Shown here piece after piece: positions 61,237-64,000 of a DNA stretch of 64,000 bases (the stretch's first letter is position 1; each line of letters opens with the position of its first letter). A model generated the notes under the pieces. That model did no database searches, had not been told where the DNA came from, and saw only the letters and a program-made list of their open reading frames with translations. Position numbers and translations under genes: made by a program. The stretch comes from Sanghuangporus weigelae (taxonomy: Eukaryota; Basidiomycota; Agaricomycetes; Hymenochaetales; Hymenochaetaceae), in NCBI GenBank assembly GCA_033182465.1, contig CP137328.1, positions 930,001 through 994,000 on the forward strand. The letters are read 5' to 3'.

Positions 61237-62247
61237 TCAAAAAGAGTCTATGAATCGTCGCGGCACATGTTTGTAACTTGTTTGAGACGAAAGTGCATGG
61301 CCTGTGTGAGCTTTGTCGCCATGTGTGTTAACAACGACGAGATGTACAAGATGCGGTGGAAGATCATTCGGAGTAAAAGTCCGCATGTATTTGCGCGAAA
61401 CCCGTAGAGCGATCAGCGACGAGAAATCGCATGGAAATGTGTGCGATAGCGATGGAAGAAAGGTAAGCAACTCAAGCGACCGACAGGTACGCATGATTGC
61501 TTCGCGCAGGCCGTATCCAGAGTAGTTCCCGCCAACGATCTCCAATGCACGTAATCTCTTCGCACCATTCTCGAACTTGGGCAGACACATGACGGCCGGT
61601 GAGAAATCACAATCGATCAGGCATAATCTTCGCAGTCGCGGCATTTTAGGCCATGGGGAGTTGACTTTCCTCCCACTGATGAGTTTCATGCCACGGACTA
61701 TAAGATCACTGAGCATAGGCAGCGAGAGCCTTGGAGAAAACACGTCAGGAACGGTCCCACTTGTCTGCAATTCGAGTCGAGTGAGTGCCCCGAAACCCAG
61801 TACTTGCCGTCCTGGGAAGTCTCTGAGGACGGTTGAACCAATTTCCGCGTCTGCAAAGCGTACGTCGCGCGACTCGAATGTCAGAGAATGTACATTGGGA
61901 CAAATCGAATACAACCGTTCAAGGTCTGGGCGTCTGTCGAGCACGATCCAATTTTCTGCTTCTCCAGAATAAGCACGAGTGAAGAAGATGTACCGAACGT
62001 AAACGCGAAAATCCTCTCTTTGATGCAGCGTGGACCAAAATATCGTGAGAGTCCTTGAGCTTGCAAGAAACACGTCTCTATACAAGAGCCGGGTAGCTGC
62101 CTCGTTCCATGTCTTGTTGAGAAGGCATGCGGCGAATAATGAGGGTTGTAGGATAGATTTCGTATAAAGCCAAGGGCCACGATGGTTCGACCGTTCGATT
62201 TCCCAGTAAGATAGGACTTCAAGTATGATGTCAAAGAGCAAGTTCAT
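61237..62247 (-). CDS. F-box-like protein, single-copy relative of the array F-box genes
   Basis: The start I chose is ATG 62245-62247 (MNLLFDIILEVLSYWEIE), about 336 residues. The frame is open to 62448 but without family similarity. Aligned with the array copies: WLYTKSILQPSLFAACLLNK versus WLYTKTVFQPTLYSACLVDR, then TRLLYRDVFLASSRTLTIFW, RVYVRYIFFTRA, LPMLSDLIVRG, MPRLRRLCLIDCDF, LRALEIVGGNYSG, and LPPHLVHLVVVNTHGD. It is intact and lies outside the array, so it is a good model of the ancestral gene. A 5' exon (for example MSLYVRKVRRLLRVENFSS at 62525-62596) could extend it. Confidence 0.75.
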   Translation of the reverse strand: MNLLFDIILEVLSYWEIERSNHRGPWLYTKSILQPSLFAACLLNKTWNEAATRLLYRDVFLASSRTLTIFWSTLHQREDFRVYVRYIFFTRAYSGEAENWIVLDRRPDLERLYSICPNVHSLTFESRDVRFADAEIGSTVLRDFPGRQVLGFGALTRLELQTSGTVPDVFSPRLSLPMLSDLIVRGMKLISGRKVNSPWPKMPRLRRLCLIDCDFSPAVMCLPKFENGAKRLRALEIVGGNYSGYGLREAIMRTCRSLELLTFLPSLSHTFPCDFSSLIALRVSRKYMRTFTPNDLPPHLVHLVVVNTHGDKAHTGHALSSQTSYKHVPRRFIDSF

Positions 62248-63075
62248 CAAAGGCCACGAAAACACGAGAGATCCATTTTTTATTATGTCTCCGGCGCCCC
62301 GTTTTTGGAAAGTGATCTGCATCCATTTTACTGTAAAAAAAATCGCCGTCTCTCTCCTCATCGCTTGTAAAGAACATGTTACAATTGTAATCAAGTGCCT
62401 CTGTATACTGTATACTTGTACACAGATATTGTATGAGCAAAAAAGCATAGTTAAAATAAAAAGATGCGCGAGGGACAGGAAGATTCTGACAAAAACGGGG
62501 GCGATGAATCCACGTGATCGTTACCTTAAGTAATACGTCGGAGCTAAAATTTTCCACTCGCAGCAGCCTCCGAACCTTTCGTACGTACAAGCTCATGGAC
62601 TAAGAAAGCTGACTTTTTTATGGACTAAGAAAGCTGACTAGTACATAGATCAGATGCCGAGGAACACAAACGATCCAACTAGCCATGAATCGGAAAGAAA
62701 CCAAAGATAATGAAATCGCAAATAAAGAATAGAACGAGACGGACAATAATAATTATTGCACATGAACATAAGTGATAAGTACTGACCAGCATTCGACTTT
62801 GACTTCTAACCTCATCTAACGATAACCTGCACATCTTCAACCCTCCTCATCATCATAGGAAATAACGTTACACAGACCACAGAAACATAGCAGAGCGTGG
62901 TAGTAAAGACGAAATCCTATGACTTCCTCTTCAACCGATCAGTCAAGCAAATTAAACAAATTTGGTGAACCCTCTTCCGTAAGTAAAGGTGAGTGAGGCA
63001 GTCCGGAAAGAAAATGAGAGGTAGGTAGATTCCATCAAGTTTGAAGACGAAAAAGGGAGAAAAGACCGTGGGTGC
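62248..63075. other. Intergenic between F-box gene and NADPH oxidase
   Basis: AT-rich. A direct duplication of CTAAGAAAGCTGACT with flanking T/A occurs at about 62600-62640. No gene or RNA was recognised. Confidence 0.5.
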
Positions 63076-64000
63076 TTAGAAGTTCTCTGCATTAATAAAT
63101 ACAAAGATCAGTTATTTCGGTAAAGCTTGAAGGAATGAAAAATCAACAGACCTTTGCCAAAAAAGAATTTCGTCCCCTTCGGGCTCGAGTACTTGTTGGA
63201 CATGGAGTGCAGTGTACGTGACAGAACCGTAGGTCCACAGAAGAACTGAGAAGAGAAAAAGAGAACATATTCATCAATGGTCTCATATTCGATCAAGACA
63301 AACAAATAAAACATACCACGCCAACATCCGTGTCGGGATGGTTCTCCTTAATCGATGGGAAGACGCGGTCCCAGTTCGGCCTGCCGAAATGCGTGGGTGC
63401 GCGCAGTCCACTGATAGCGTCTTTCTCAGCGCCGACATCTTGGACCTATTCCGTATCACAGGCATAGGTCAGGTTATTTTGCGTTACGGCACGACCATAG
63501 CAACTAAAACGCACCATGATGTTCGTCGCATCCTCATCCTTAATCTTCGCAGTCAAATAAATACTGATCTCAATCCTGCGCATCGTGTCCTGGTCTTCAA
63601 TCGCCTTCAGGAGCGAGTGGAACCACTCAGCCGTGCCGAAATCACGAATGACCCAGATGAAGTAGACCTTCGACAGACGAGTCGGCTTGGAGTTGTTGAA
63701 AGAATTCATACGGTACCAGATGCTTTTCAAAATGGACGCGAACGGCGTAACACCGATACCCGCACCGACGAGAAGGACCGTCTCGTACTTGAGGAAATCT
63801 TCGGATGCTGAGCCAAAGGGTCCGTCGACCATAACGCGCGGAAGAACACGGTTGACAGGCGGTGGGACTACCCTGGGATCATCACCCTTTTCCGGCGCAC
63901 CCTTGGAATCAAAGTCGCATCCCAGCGCCTTGGCGAATGCGTTAGTGAAATCACCGACGACACGAATGTGCACGGAGATGTAGTCCTCCTCGGGCGCACT
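63076..64000 (-). CDS. NADPH oxidase catalytic subunit, C-terminal part (partial)
   Basis: The 5' end lies beyond the window. Exons here: 64000-63515, 63445-63315, 63245-63152 and 63086-63076, all GT-AG and frame-consistent. It covers the FAD/NADPH-binding C-lobe: VMVDGPFGSASEDFLKYETV, LLVGAGIGVTPFASILKSIW, YFIWVIRDFGTAEWFHSLL, LTAKIKDEDATNIM, FGRPNWDRVFPSIKENHPD, VGVFFCGPTVLSRTL, and the terminal GKENF, matching the Nox/gp91 C-terminus. The last exon encodes only the final four residues. The enzyme reduces O2 to superoxide across membranes. Fungal Nox acts in hyphal and fruit-body development. NoxA versus NoxB cannot be decided from this part. Confidence 0.92.

Overview
The window is nuclear DNA of a basidiomycete fungus, most likely an Agaricomycete. 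The evidence is dense short introns (about 48-65 bp, CTAAC-like branch points), FunK1 fungal-type kinases, many F-box genes, an 11-exon beta-tubulin gene with micro-exons, and a fused GATase-CPSase-DHOase-like-ATCase (URA2) gene. No rRNA, tRNA, CRISPR or prokaryotic operon structure was seen. No retrovirus-like, LTR or other capsid-bearing element was recognised.

Layout. 1-2135: the tail of a FunK1 kinase, a spacer and a decayed F-box gene, forming an inverted partial copy of the array at 28.6-49.9 kb, cut by a MITE fragment. 2000-26133: five protein-kinase genes (2000-3558, 4485-6333, 11054-13420, 14688-16509, 22374-24756), four of which carry C-terminal double-stranded-RNA-binding motifs (dsRBMs), plus a kinase-less two-dsRBM gene (25385-26133). 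They are interleaved with housekeeping genes: YPP1-like TPR protein, C2H2 zinc-finger protein, TAF11, and a secreted alginate-lyase-like enzyme. 26562-28457: beta-tubulin. About 28590-49910: a tandem array of FunK1 kinase + F-box units on the minus strand (three kinases, three F-box copies) with three inserted MITEs. 50189-52703: a decayed small Cys/Ile-rich gene and an intact F-box/LRR gene. 53342-60721: URA2/CAD. 61237-62247: another F-box-like gene, paralogous to the array F-box genes. 63076-64000: the 3' end of an NADPH oxidase.

The most notable content is the kinase-dsRBM cluster. Each protein has an N-terminal kinase domain (HGD/HSD-type catalytic loop), a Ser-rich linker and one or two C-terminal dsRBMs. 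This is the reverse of the domain order in vertebrate PKR. All eight dsRBMs that I could read are split by an intron at the same place and in the same phase, so they derive from one ancestral exon pair. A dsRNA-sensing signalling role, for example against mycoviruses, is an inference from architecture only.

The FunK1/F-box array looks young. The kinases remain open and nearly identical, while the F-box genes are decaying through lost starts, frameshifts and MITE insertions. The shared MITE insertion in the inverted copy (1825) and in the 41.5-kb copy gives the order of some duplication events.
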